DNA from: Phenylobacterium aquaticum
GTDB taxonomy: Bacteria > Pseudomonadota > Alphaproteobacteria > Caulobacterales > Caulobacteraceae
DNA: 25,673 nt
Direction of reading: 5' to 3'
NCBI RefSeq assembly: GCF_947378715.1
Contig: NZ_CANCLE010000046.1
Coordinates: forward strand, 1-25,673
The stretch's first letter is position 1; every line of letters starts with the position of its first letter. Position numbers and translations under genes: made by a program. This document shows positions 1-6,860 of this stretch, piece after piece. The notes beneath the pieces were generated by a model. That model searched no databases, had not been told where the DNA came from, and worked only from the letters and a program-made list of their open reading frames with translations.

Positions 1-1
1 G

Positions 2-910
2 GTCTGGCGGCCCCTGCCGCAGTGGACGATCGAGGGCGGGCTCCGCTACGAGAGCTCGGAAGTCACCTCGACCGGCGACGTCACCCTCGACAAGCGCCTG
101 CACTTCGCCAAGCCCCGGCTGTTCATCACCTGGGCTCCGCGCGAGGGCACTCAGATCCGGGCGCGCTATGAGCGCACGGTCAGCCAGCTGGACTTCAGCG
201 ACTTCGTCGCCTCCTCCTCGCTCAATACCGGCGTGGTCACCACCGGCAATCCGGACCTCAATCCGGAACAGGCCTGGGTCAGCGAGCTCGCCGTCGAACA
301 GCGGTTCTGGCGCGACGGCTCGGTGGGCCTGACCTTCACCCATTCGGAGCTGACCGATGTCATCGATCGCGCCCCGGTGTTCACCAAGACCAGTGTCTAT
401 GACGCCCCGGCCAATATCGGCGACGGGACCAAGGACGAGCTGAAGCTCAGCCTGACCCTGCCGCTGCAGAAGCTGGGCGTGCCCGGCGGCCGGCTGCAGG
501 GCGAGAGCACCTGGCGCAAGTCTGCTGTGACCGATCCGACCACGCACCAGAGCCGGGAGATTTCCGGCCTGAAGCCCCAGGCCTGGGAGGGCCACTTCAG
601 CCAGGATCTGCCCCAATGGAAGACCACCTGGGGGGTCGACGCCTATGGCGCCTGGCGCAAGACCTATTACCGCTTCAACGAGGTCCAGACCGACAAGCTG
701 AAGACCTATGTGACCCTGTTCGCGGAGTGGAAGCCCCAGCCCGACACGGCCCTGCGGATCGAGCTCAACAACATCACTTCGCGCGGTTTCCACCACATCC
801 TGACGGACTATGCGGGGCCCCGGGGCTCCAACCCGATCACCACCATCGACGATCGCGACATCGGGTTCGGGCCAATGATCCACATCCGGCTGCGCAAGAC
901 CTTCGGCTGA
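2..910 (+). CDS. TonB-dependent outer-membrane receptor, C-terminal part (5' end outside window)
   Basis: The frame is open from the window edge and ends at TGA 908-910, giving about 302 C-terminal residues of a beta-barrel protein. It alternates polar and aromatic strands (IEGGLRYESS, LFITWAPREGTQIRARYER, LRIELNNITSRG), contains the stretch TGNPDLNPEQAW typical of late barrel strands in TonB receptors, and ends RLRKTFG with an aromatic residue near the terminus, as outer-membrane barrels do. Such receptors import siderophores, cobalamin, sugars or other ligands across the outer membrane using TonB-ExbBD energy. The plug domain, TonB box and signal peptide lie upstream, so the ligand cannot be inferred. 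The neighbouring POT transporter is convergent and need not be functionally linked. Confidence 0.88.
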   Translation, partial: VWRPLPQWTIEGGLRYESSEVTSTGDVTLDKRLHFAKPRLFITWAPREGTQIRARYERTVSQLDFSDFVASSSLNTGVVTTGNPDLNPEQAWVSELAVEQRFWRDGSVGLTFTHSELTDVIDRAPVFTKTSVYDAPANIGDGTKDELKLSLTLPLQKLGVPGGRLQGESTWRKSAVTDPTTHQSREISGLKPQAWEGHFSQDLPQWKTTWGVDAYGAWRKTYYRFNEVQTDKLKTYVTLFAEWKPQPDTALRIELNNITSRGFHHILTDYAGPRGSNPITTIDDRDIGFGPMIHIRLRKTFG

Positions 911-932
911 ACCGCCAGCCATGGGCATGAAA

Positions 933-959
933 AAGGCCGGAGGGATCGCCTCCGGCCTT
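933..959. terminator. Bidirectional intrinsic-type terminator between convergent genes
   Basis: A perfect 11-bp stem (933-943 with 949-959) closes a 5-nt loop, GATCG. It lies between the receptor stop (910) and the transporter stop (989). Reading on the minus strand, the stem runs into five T residues (complement of 930-934), so it best fits a terminator of the minus-strand transporter. On the plus strand there is no clear T tract, so termination of the receptor gene there may be weaker or Rho-assisted. Confidence 0.75.
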
Positions 960-988
960 CGTCATGTCCGCCAGGGATCAGGCCGGCG

Positions 989-2869
989 TCAGGCCTCGAT
1001 CTCGGCGTGGGCCGGGGCCTTCACCCCGTGCGACCAGCCGCGCACGAAGAAGCTGAGCAGGATGAACACCCCGCCACAGATCACCCCGGCCCAGCCCAGC
1101 TGGTTGAAGCCGTGCAGGGAGGTGGCCAGCGCCAGCTTGGGGTCCAGCACCTCGCCGCCAATGGTCTCGCTGCCCATCTTGGCGGCGATCGCGCCGCCGA
1201 CGAACTGGGCGACGGACGAGGCCAGGAACCAGACCGCCATCATGAAGGAGACCACTGTCGGCATGGACAGCTTGGTGATCTCCGACATGCCCACTGGCGA
1301 CAGGAACAGCTCGCCTGTGGTGTGCAGCAGGTAGAGCAGGCCCAGCATCATCAGCGGCATGCGGAAGCTGGCGTCGGCCATGCCGGCCCCCCAGACCACC
1401 ACCAGGAAGCCCAGCCCGACCTGGATCAGGCCGAGACCAAAGGTCAGGGTCGGGTTGGCGGCGACGTTGCGTTGGCCGAGCCAGGCCCACATGGCCGCGA
1501 AGATCGGCGCGAAGATCAGGATGAAGCCGGCGTTGAACGACTGGGTCTGGGCCGCGCCTATGCCGGTGTCGATCCAGCCGAAGGTGCTGGTCGGATGGAT
1601 GCCGGCGGCGGCCAGCTGCTCGGCGCTGCCCATCGGCAGGCCCAGGAAGCTGGTGGCGTGGCGGGTGATGGTCATGTCGACATTGCTGGCGGCGAACAGG
1701 TTGAGCGAGGTGCCGGCCTGTTCGAACAGGGTGAAGAACACCACCGCCCCCAGCACCAGGATCACGGCCAGCATCATCCGCTGGCGCTCGACCCAGGTCT
1801 TGCAGAGGAAGATCAGTATGCCGAGGATGAACAGGGCCGAGGCGGCGCTGGAGAGCTTCAGCGCCGTGCCGACGATGTCCTTGTGCGGGACCAGCAGCCA
1901 GACCGCGCCGACGCCGAGCAGACCGCCGAGATAGATCAGCCACTCGCGGCTGATCGGACCCACCAGCGGCTTGCGCAGCAGCTCCGGATTGGGCGACTCG
2001 CCCTTGCCCTGCAATAGCGGCTTGCCGATGATGAAGACGATCAGGCCCGCCGCCATGCCGACCCCGGCCAGGCCGAAGCCCGCCCACCAGCCGAACGACT
2101 GGCCCAGCAGGGCGCAGAGCACCGAGGCCCAGAAGGCCCCCAGATTGACCCCGTAATAGTAGAGGGTGAAGCCGGAATCCCGGCGCGGGTCGCCCTGGGG
2201 ATAGAGCTGCCCGACCACGGTGGAGATGTTGGGCTTCAGGAAGCCGACCCCCATGATGATCAGCGAGACCGCCAGGTAGAAGGCGTTGACGCCCGTCGGG
2301 TCCTGGTGGGTCTCCATCTTGTACGAGCCCTTGGGCAGGACGGCGGGCAAGGGTCCGCCGGCCGGCAGGTCCTTGATCTCCAGCCCGCCATCGGCGGCGG
2401 GACCAAAGGCGTAGTCGTGGCCCGCGACCATCAGCTTGGTGGTGCGGCCCTCCATGCGGCCATGGATGTCCACCGCATAGGACTGGCCGGCATAGACCAG
2501 GTTCTGGGTGGCGGGCTTGCCCTCATAGGCCATGGTCAGGTGGCCGGCGGTCAGCAGCAGCGCGCCGAACACCACCGCCTTGCGGGCGCCCAGATAGCGG
2601 TCGGCCAGCAGGCCGCCCAGCAGGGGCAGCAGATAGACCAGCGAGGTGTAGGACCCGTACTGGGAGCTCGCCGCCCCCTGGTCGAACAACAGGTGCTGGG
2701 TCAGGTAGAAGATCAGGATCCCCCGCATGCCGTAATAGGAGAACCGCTCCCACATCTCGGCGAAGAACAGGACGATCAGCCCGCGCGGATGGTGGCGCAT
2801 GAGCTGGTTGAGGACGGGAATCCCGGTCACCAGGGTGACGAGAATCCCGATCAGGACGACGACGTTCAT
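989..2869 (-). CDS. POT/PTR2-family proton-coupled peptide transporter
   Basis: This 626-residue inner-membrane transporter of the POT (PTR2) family is expected to import di- and tripeptides with protons. The proton-coupling ExxERF motif is present as EMWERFSYYG (about residues 37-47). It is followed by GGLLADRYLGARK and by PNISTVVGQLY with RDSGFTLYYYGVNLGA, all POT signatures, and about a dozen hydrophobic segments are visible. I chose ATG 2867-2869 (MNVVVLIG); an ATG 29 codons upstream would add a charged, proline-rich tail without family resemblance. An unusual feature is a roughly 75-residue polar insertion (about residues 115-193) between the fourth hydrophobic segment and the FYLAVSLIIMG segment. 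Substrate preference cannot be told from sequence. Confidence 0.9.
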   Translation of the reverse strand: MNVVVLIGILVTLVTGIPVLNQLMRHHPRGLIVLFFAEMWERFSYYGMRGILIFYLTQHLLFDQGAASSQYGSYTSLVYLLPLLGGLLADRYLGARKAVVFGALLLTAGHLTMAYEGKPATQNLVYAGQSYAVDIHGRMEGRTTKLMVAGHDYAFGPAADGGLEIKDLPAGGPLPAVLPKGSYKMETHQDPTGVNAFYLAVSLIIMGVGFLKPNISTVVGQLYPQGDPRRDSGFTLYYYGVNLGAFWASVLCALLGQSFGWWAGFGLAGVGMAAGLIVFIIGKPLLQGKGESPNPELLRKPLVGPISREWLIYLGGLLGVGAVWLLVPHKDIVGTALKLSSAASALFILGILIFLCKTWVERQRMMLAVILVLGAVVFFTLFEQAGTSLNLFAASNVDMTITRHATSFLGLPMGSAEQLAAAGIHPTSTFGWIDTGIGAAQTQSFNAGFILIFAPIFAAMWAWLGQRNVAANPTLTFGLGLIQVGLGFLVVVWGAGMADASFRMPLMMLGLLYLLHTTGELFLSPVGMSEITKLSMPTVVSFMMAVWFLASSVAQFVGGAIAAKMGSETIGGEVLDPKLALATSLHGFNQLGWAGVICGGVFILLSFFVRGWSHGVKAPAHAEIEA

Positions 2870-2980
2870 GTGGGGTGGGTTCCGATCCCTGGATCTGTGG
2901 CGCGGTCGCGGGGTGGGTTTCACCCCGGCGGGGCCTGTTTGGCGCGAGAAGATCACGCCGCCTGCGCCAAGACAAGCAAG

Positions 2981-3029
2981 CCCGCCCCTGGACGGGCGGG
3001 AGCCTGAACCCCATCTCAGACGTTCAGGC
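2981..3029 (+). other. Two consecutive stem-loops in the leader of the DUF427 gene
   Basis: Hairpin one pairs CCCGCCC (2981-2987) with GGGCGGG (2994-3000). Hairpin two pairs an 8-bp arm, 3002-3009 with 3022-3029, around a 12-nt loop. The pair ends 6 nt before the Shine-Dalgarno of the gene at 3049. They may be a structured 5' UTR or only a GC-rich coincidence; no U tract follows either arm, so they do not look like a terminator. Confidence 0.3.
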
Positions 3030-3048
3030 CCCGCGAAGGAGACTTTCC

Positions 3049-3543
3049 ATGAAGATCCCCGGCCCCGACCATCCGATCACCATCACCCCCGCCAAGACCC
3101 GCTGGCGCGCCAGGTTCGAGAATCATGTGATCGCCGACAGCGGTGACGCCCTGGTGCTCAAGGAGGCGGCCTACAAGCCCGTGGTCTATTTTCCGCGGGC
3201 CGATGTCTCCATGGAGTTCATGAGCAAGACCGAGCGCTCGACCCACTGCCCCTACAAGGGCGACGCCAGCTACTACACGGTGCTGATGGACGGCCAGTTC
3301 GGCGAGAACTCGGTCTGGTCCTATGAGGCGCCGTTCCCGGCCATGGAGCAGATCCGCGGCCACCTCGCCTTCTATCCCGACAAGATCGAGGTCTATGAGG
3401 TCGACGAGGCCGTGGTCGCCCCCGGCGCCCACCGCACCGACATCGCCGACGCCATACTGCACACCGACGCCGGCGACGGCGCGAGCCAGCGCCCCCACTG
3501 GCCGCCCAATGTCAGCGAACCCCCGGCGCCGGCGGGGGAATAG
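3049..3543 (+). CDS. DUF427 family protein (PF04248)
   Basis: A 164-residue soluble protein with the DUF427 pattern: an N-terminal RARFENHVIADSGDALVLKE, then VVYFPRADVSMEF, THCPYKGDASYY, an ENSVWSYEAP strand and HLAFYPDKIEVYE. The biochemical role of this family is not established, so no reaction is assigned. The start ATG 3049 is chosen because AAGGA (3036-3040) lies 8 nt upstream and the family match begins immediately; the frame is also open further upstream but that part is not family-like. The C-terminal tail is proline-rich. It is divergent from the POT transporter and convergent with the GFA-family gene, so it is probably monocistronic. Confidence 0.85.
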   Translation: MKIPGPDHPITITPAKTRWRARFENHVIADSGDALVLKEAAYKPVVYFPRADVSMEFMSKTERSTHCPYKGDASYYTVLMDGQFGENSVWSYEAPFPAMEQIRGHLAFYPDKIEVYEVDEAVVAPGAHRTDIADAILHTDAGDGASQRPHWPPNVSEPPAPAGE

Positions 3544-3550
3544 ACGCCCA

Positions 3551-3573
3551 ACCCCTTCTCCCCTTGCGGGAAG
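3551..3573. repeat. Degenerate REP-like palindrome between convergent genes
   Basis: The segment pairs CTTC (3555-3558) with GAAG (3570-3573), plus two further C-G pairs, around a TTGC-containing loop. It resembles the dispersed palindromes of the form CTTCTCCC..TTGC..GGGAGAAG that occur between genes in many alphaproteobacteria. The match is imperfect and the copy number cannot be judged from one window. Confidence 0.3.
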
Positions 3574-3589
3574 CGGATGGGCTGGAGCC

Positions 3590-3985
3590 TCACCCCACCC
3601 GAGGCCCGGGCCATTCCAGGCGCGGATCGGCGCATTCCACCGTCATGCCGATCCCTTCGGTGGCGCGAACCGGCAGGGCCGAGGCGTCGAAGCCGTCCAG
3701 GCAGAACACATTGACCCCGTAGTGGTCCGGGGCCGCGCGCTTGCGGTGAAAGGTGTAGATTCCGCAGCCCAGGCAGAACCTGTGCTGGGCCCGGCCGGTG
3801 TTCCACTGATAGAGGCCCAGACGGTCCTCGCCCGCCGTGATGACGAGTTCGCTTTCATGGACCTTGGCCATGACCGCGTTCTTCTTCACGCACAGCGAGC
3901 AGTCGCAGGTGGTCAGTTCGGTGATCTCGGCGGTCACCGTGAACCGGACCTGGCCACAATGACAGGAGCCGGACCAGGTTCCCAT
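3590..3985 (-). CDS. GFA/CENP-V family zinc protein
   Basis: This 131-residue protein has the zinc-ligand layout of the GFA (glutathione-dependent formaldehyde-activating enzyme)/CENP-V fold: C8-x-C10, C27-x-C29-x2-C32, and C71-x2-C74 within FCLGCGIYTF. The founding member was described as helping glutathione react with formaldehyde, but most homologues have no proven activity, so the reaction is uncertain. Its ATG (3983-3985) shares one base with the TGA of the glutamate-cysteine ligase gene (TGATG), so it is probably translated by re-initiation from that gene. The coupling to glutathione synthesis is the best contextual hint for a glutathione-related role. The length is normal and all cysteines are present. 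Confidence 0.85.
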   Translation of the reverse strand: MGTWSGSCHCGQVRFTVTAEITELTTCDCSLCVKKNAVMAKVHESELVITAGEDRLGLYQWNTGRAQHRFCLGCGIYTFHRKRAAPDHYGVNVFCLDGFDASALPVRATEGIGMTVECADPRLEWPGPRVG

Positions 3986-5343
3986 CAGTAGGCGTGGGTC
4001 TCGAAAACCTTGCTGACGTCGCCGTTCCAGGGGCCGTTATAGAGCTCCAGCAGGCGGTCGGCGGGGGTCATCCCGCTGTCGCAGATCTCTTCCAGCTCGG
4101 CCAGATAGCCGGTCTCGTCGATCAGCCCGCCGTTCAGGCGGTTGCGGTTCTTCAGGCCCGACTTGGCGATGGCCACCATGTCGGTGGCGATGTCCTTGAC
4201 GGTCCGGCCGCCGATGGTCGCCTTCATGCCCAGGCGGGACACGTCGGCGCGCAGCCGCTCGTGATCCTCCAGCGGCCAGTCCTTGCAGAGGTCCCAGGCC
4301 GCAGCCAGGGCCTGGCTGTCATAGTAGATGCCCGTCCACAGGGCCGGCAGGGCGCAGAGCCGGCCCCAGGGGCCGGAGTCCGAACCGCGCATCTCCAGAT
4401 ACTGCTTCAGCCGCACTTCCGGGAAGGCGGTGGTGGAGTGGTCGGCGAAGTCCTTGATGGTCGCCCGGTCGCCCGGCATTTCCGGCAGCTCGCCGGCCAT
4501 GAACTTGCGGAACGACTTGCCCGACAGGTCGACATACTGGTCGTTGCGCTTGGCGAAATACATCGGCACGTCGAGCAGATAGTTGGCGTAGGTCTCGAAG
4601 CCGAAGCCGTCCTTGAACACGAAGTCCAGCATGCCCGTGCGGTCGGCGTCGGTGTCCGTCCAGATGTTGGCGCGCTTGGTCAGGAAGCCCGAGGGCTTGC
4701 CCTCGACGAAGGGTGAATTGGCGAACAGGGCCGTGCCGATCGGCTGCAGGGCCAGGGCCACCCGGAACTTGGCGATCATGTCGGCTTCGGAGCCGAAATC
4801 GAGATTGGCCTGCACGGTGCAGGTGCGGAACATCATGTCCAGGCCGAGCGAGCCGACCTTGGGCATATATTCGCGCATGATCTTGTAGCGGCCCTTGGGC
4901 ATGACCGGGATCTGGTCGCGCCGCCAATTGGGCGTGAATCCAAGACCCAGGAAGCCCAGGCCCAGCTCGTCGGCCACGGCCTTGACCTCATTGAGGTGGT
5001 CACCGGTCTCGGCGCAGATGTCGTGCATGGTCTCCAGCGGCGCGCCGGACAGCTCGAACTGGCCGCCGGGCTCAAGGCTCACATTGGCCTTGCCGCGCTC
5101 CAGACCGATGATGGTCTCGCCTTCATAGACGCCCTGCCAGCCGAAACGCTTCATGCCTTCGAGCAGGGCCTTGATGCCGGCTGGGCCGTCATAGGGCACG
5201 GTCTCGTGCGTCCCCAGGCGGAACACGAACTTCTCGTGCTCGGCGCCCACGCGCCATTCGCTCTCAGGCTTCGAGCCCTTGTCGAACCAGGCGAGCAGGT
5301 CCTCGAACGTGAGGGGTCGGTCGTCGACTGCGACGTCGGCCAT
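3985..5343 (-). CDS. gshA: Glutamate-cysteine ligase (GCS2 family)
   Basis: A 452-residue ATP-dependent ligase that joins glutamate and cysteine to gamma-glutamylcysteine, the first step of glutathione synthesis. It is of the plant/alphaproteobacterial GCS2 type. Visible family stretches are EWRVGAEHEKFVFR near residue 30, SLEPGGQFELSGAP, FTPNWRRDQIPVMPKGRY, MMFRTCTVQANLDFGSE and LEMRGSDSGPW, which form the active-site core, and the length is usual. The start ATG 5341-5343 is preceded on the minus strand by GGGGAGAG four bases upstream. rsmE lies 106 nt upstream on the same strand, an arrangement familiar in alphaproteobacteria, and the GFA-family gene overlaps its stop. The 5344-5449 gap holds a 6-bp hairpin (5392-5408) but no recognisable riboswitch. 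Confidence 0.95.
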   Translation of the reverse strand: MADVAVDDRPLTFEDLLAWFDKGSKPESEWRVGAEHEKFVFRLGTHETVPYDGPAGIKALLEGMKRFGWQGVYEGETIIGLERGKANVSLEPGGQFELSGAPLETMHDICAETGDHLNEVKAVADELGLGFLGLGFTPNWRRDQIPVMPKGRYKIMREYMPKVGSLGLDMMFRTCTVQANLDFGSEADMIAKFRVALALQPIGTALFANSPFVEGKPSGFLTKRANIWTDTDADRTGMLDFVFKDGFGFETYANYLLDVPMYFAKRNDQYVDLSGKSFRKFMAGELPEMPGDRATIKDFADHSTTAFPEVRLKQYLEMRGSDSGPWGRLCALPALWTGIYYDSQALAAAWDLCKDWPLEDHERLRADVSRLGMKATIGGRTVKDIATDMVAIAKSGLKNRNRLNGGLIDETGYLAELEEICDSGMTPADRLLELYNGPWNGDVSKVFETHAY

Positions 5344-5449
5344 GTTTCTCTCCCCAACCCATCACCGAAACCCCTGACCCTAGGTCGGGGGCGGCGTTCT
5401 TTACGCCGTTCCCTCAAGTGGGCGCAATTCAGGAAAGCTCAAGGGCGGG

Positions 5450-6175
5450 TCAGCCCACCTCTCGCCAGTCGCCGAGCGCCGCCTGCCACAGGGTGAGCGC
5501 ACTGATCGCGGCGGTGTCGGCCCGCAGGATCCGGGGACCGAGGCTGGCGGGTCGGGTGAAGGCGAGGCCCCGCAGGCGTTCGCGCTCAGCCGGTGAGAAG
5601 CCGCCCTCCGGCCCGATCAGCACCGCCCAGGGCGCGGGCTGGGCCCCGGCCAGCACCTCCAGCACCGGCCGCGCATCCCCGGCCTCGTCGCAGAACATCA
5701 GGGCCCGATCGTCCCAGGCCCGCAGCATCTTCTCCAGCTTCAGGGGCTCGACCACCTGAGGCGCGTCCAGCCGGCCGGTCTGCTCGGCGGCCTCGACCGC
5801 GATGGTCTGCAGCCGCGCCACATTGGTGTGATCGGCCTGGGTGCGCTCGGTGACCACCAGCCGCACGCGCCGGACGCCCAGCTCGGCGGCCTTCTCGATG
5901 ATGGTCTCCAGCCGGGCTCGCTTGACCAGCGCCACCACCAGGTCGAGGTCCGGCCCCACGATCTGCGGCCGGGTCTGGGCCTTGAGCGCCAGGGCGACAC
6001 TGCGCTTGCCGACCACCGCCAGGGTCGCCGACCACTCGCCGTCGCGGCCATTGAACACCGCGACCTCATCACCGACCGCCAGGCGCATGACGGCGGCCAG
6101 ATAGCGGCTCTGTCCCTCATCGAGGGCGATGCCCGCGCCGGGCGTGAGGTCATGGGGGACGAACAGTCGGATCAT
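5450..6175 (-). CDS. rsmE: 16S rRNA (uracil-1498-N3)-methyltransferase RsmE
   Basis: A 241-residue SPOUT-class methyltransferase that uses S-adenosylmethionine to methylate N3 of U1498 in helix 44 of 16S rRNA on assembled 30S subunits. An N-terminal PUA-like domain (roughly residues 1-70) begins IRLFVPHDL and includes SRYLAAVMRLAVGDEVAVFNG. The knotted C-terminal domain carries KAAELGVRRV, AAEQTGRLDAP, the cofactor loop IGPEGGFSPAERE, and LGPRILRADTAAISAL. All hallmark segments are intact. It heads the minus-strand block before gshA and is divergent from the TetR gene, with only about 90 nt between the coding starts. No strong Shine-Dalgarno is seen before its ATG. Confidence 0.95.
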   Translation of the reverse strand: MIRLFVPHDLTPGAGIALDEGQSRYLAAVMRLAVGDEVAVFNGRDGEWSATLAVVGKRSVALALKAQTRPQIVGPDLDLVVALVKRARLETIIEKAAELGVRRVRLVVTERTQADHTNVARLQTIAVEAAEQTGRLDAPQVVEPLKLEKMLRAWDDRALMFCDEAGDARPVLEVLAGAQPAPWAVLIGPEGGFSPAERERLRGLAFTRPASLGPRILRADTAAISALTLWQAALGDWREVG

Positions 6176-6231
6176 GGGCCGGTTCTAATGCCGGCCGGCG
6201 GCCAAGCAAATCCTCTCTGAGTCGGCCTCGC

Positions 6232-6260
6232 TTGCCATTATGGACCGATCGGTACATAAC
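6232..6260 (+). promoter_or_regulatory. Putative promoter of the tetR-Rieske operon
   Basis: TTGCCA (6232-6237) and CATAAC (6255-6260) are separated by 17 nt, a plausible -35/-10 pair. The TetR-type palindrome lies between the two boxes. Transcription would start near 6266-6268, practically at the GTG proposed as the tetR start, which suggests a leaderless or nearly leaderless mRNA. This was judged by eye only. Confidence 0.45.
6241..6256. promoter_or_regulatory. TetR-type operator palindrome
   Basis: TGGACCGATCGGTACA contains a perfect 10-bp palindrome, ACCGATCGGT (6244-6253), flanked by symmetric TG and CA. This form is common among TetR-family operators (compare the NemR-type TAGACC..GGTCTA). 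It lies just upstream of the TetR gene and inside its probable promoter, so autorepression is the natural reading. It could also affect the divergent rsmE. Confidence 0.7.
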
Positions 6261-6266
6261 TCGCCC

Positions 6267-6860
6267 GTGGCCCGCCCCTTGGAATTCGACCGTGACCAGG
6301 CCCTGACCCAGGCGGTGGGGCTGTTCTGGCGCCAAGGCTTCCAGGCCGCCTCCCTGCCGGACCTGACGACCGGAATGGGCATCAGCCGCAGCAGCCTCTA
6401 CGCCGCCTTCGGCGATAAGCGGGAGCTGTTCGTGGAGTGCATGAACCTCTACGCCAGCCGGACCCTGGGGCTCCTGGCTGCGGCGCGCGCCGAGCACCCG
6501 CCGCTGGAGGCCCTGCGCCAGTTCTTCGCGCGCAGCTTCGTCCAGCCGGGCTGCCTGCTGGTCAACACCACCCTCGAAATGGCCGATGTGGATGACGCGC
6601 TGAGCGCCCACGCCAGCGCCCTTCTGGCCGACATCCAGGCCGGGTTCGAGGCCGGCCTGCGCGACGCCGGCTGCGAGGCCGCCCAGGCCGGCGAGCTGGC
6701 GGGCTTCCTGATGCTGGTCAATCAGGGCCTGCGCGTCTCGAGCCGCCGCGCCCTGTCCGCCGAGACCCTCCAGGCTCAGCTCGACACCACCTTCCGAGTC
6801 CTGGCCGCGGCGATCCCCGCCGCCCGCCTCACGACTCCGCCGCCGGGGACCCAGCCATGA
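6267..6860 (+). CDS. TetR/AcrR-family transcriptional repressor
   Basis: A 197-residue regulator. The N-terminal DNA-binding domain has LFWRQGFQAASLPDLTTGMGISRSSLYAAFGDKRELF, a classic TetR helix-turn-helix followed by the conserved FGDK turn. The variable C-terminal domain presumably binds an unknown small ligand. I prefer GTG 6267 (start of ARPLEFDRD, the usual N-terminus of this subgroup) over ATG 6240, because that ATG is part of the operator/promoter sequence and the nine extra codons look unrelated to the family. Its stop overlaps the start of the Rieske oxygenase gene (ATGA), so repressor and enzyme are co-transcribed; the enzyme is the likely target pathway. Confidence 0.9.
   Translation: MARPLEFDRDQALTQAVGLFWRQGFQAASLPDLTTGMGISRSSLYAAFGDKRELFVECMNLYASRTLGLLAAARAEHPPLEALRQFFARSFVQPGCLLVNTTLEMADVDDALSAHASALLADIQAGFEAGLRDAGCEAAQAGELAGFLMLVNQGLRVSSRRALSAETLQAQLDTTFRVLAAAIPAARLTTPPPGTQP

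Noticed and set aside
5344..5449. Possible riboswitch in the gshA leader (hairpin 5392-5408)
   Set aside because: Only one 6-bp stem is visible, with no known riboswitch core; the region is too short to claim more than a UTR hairpin.
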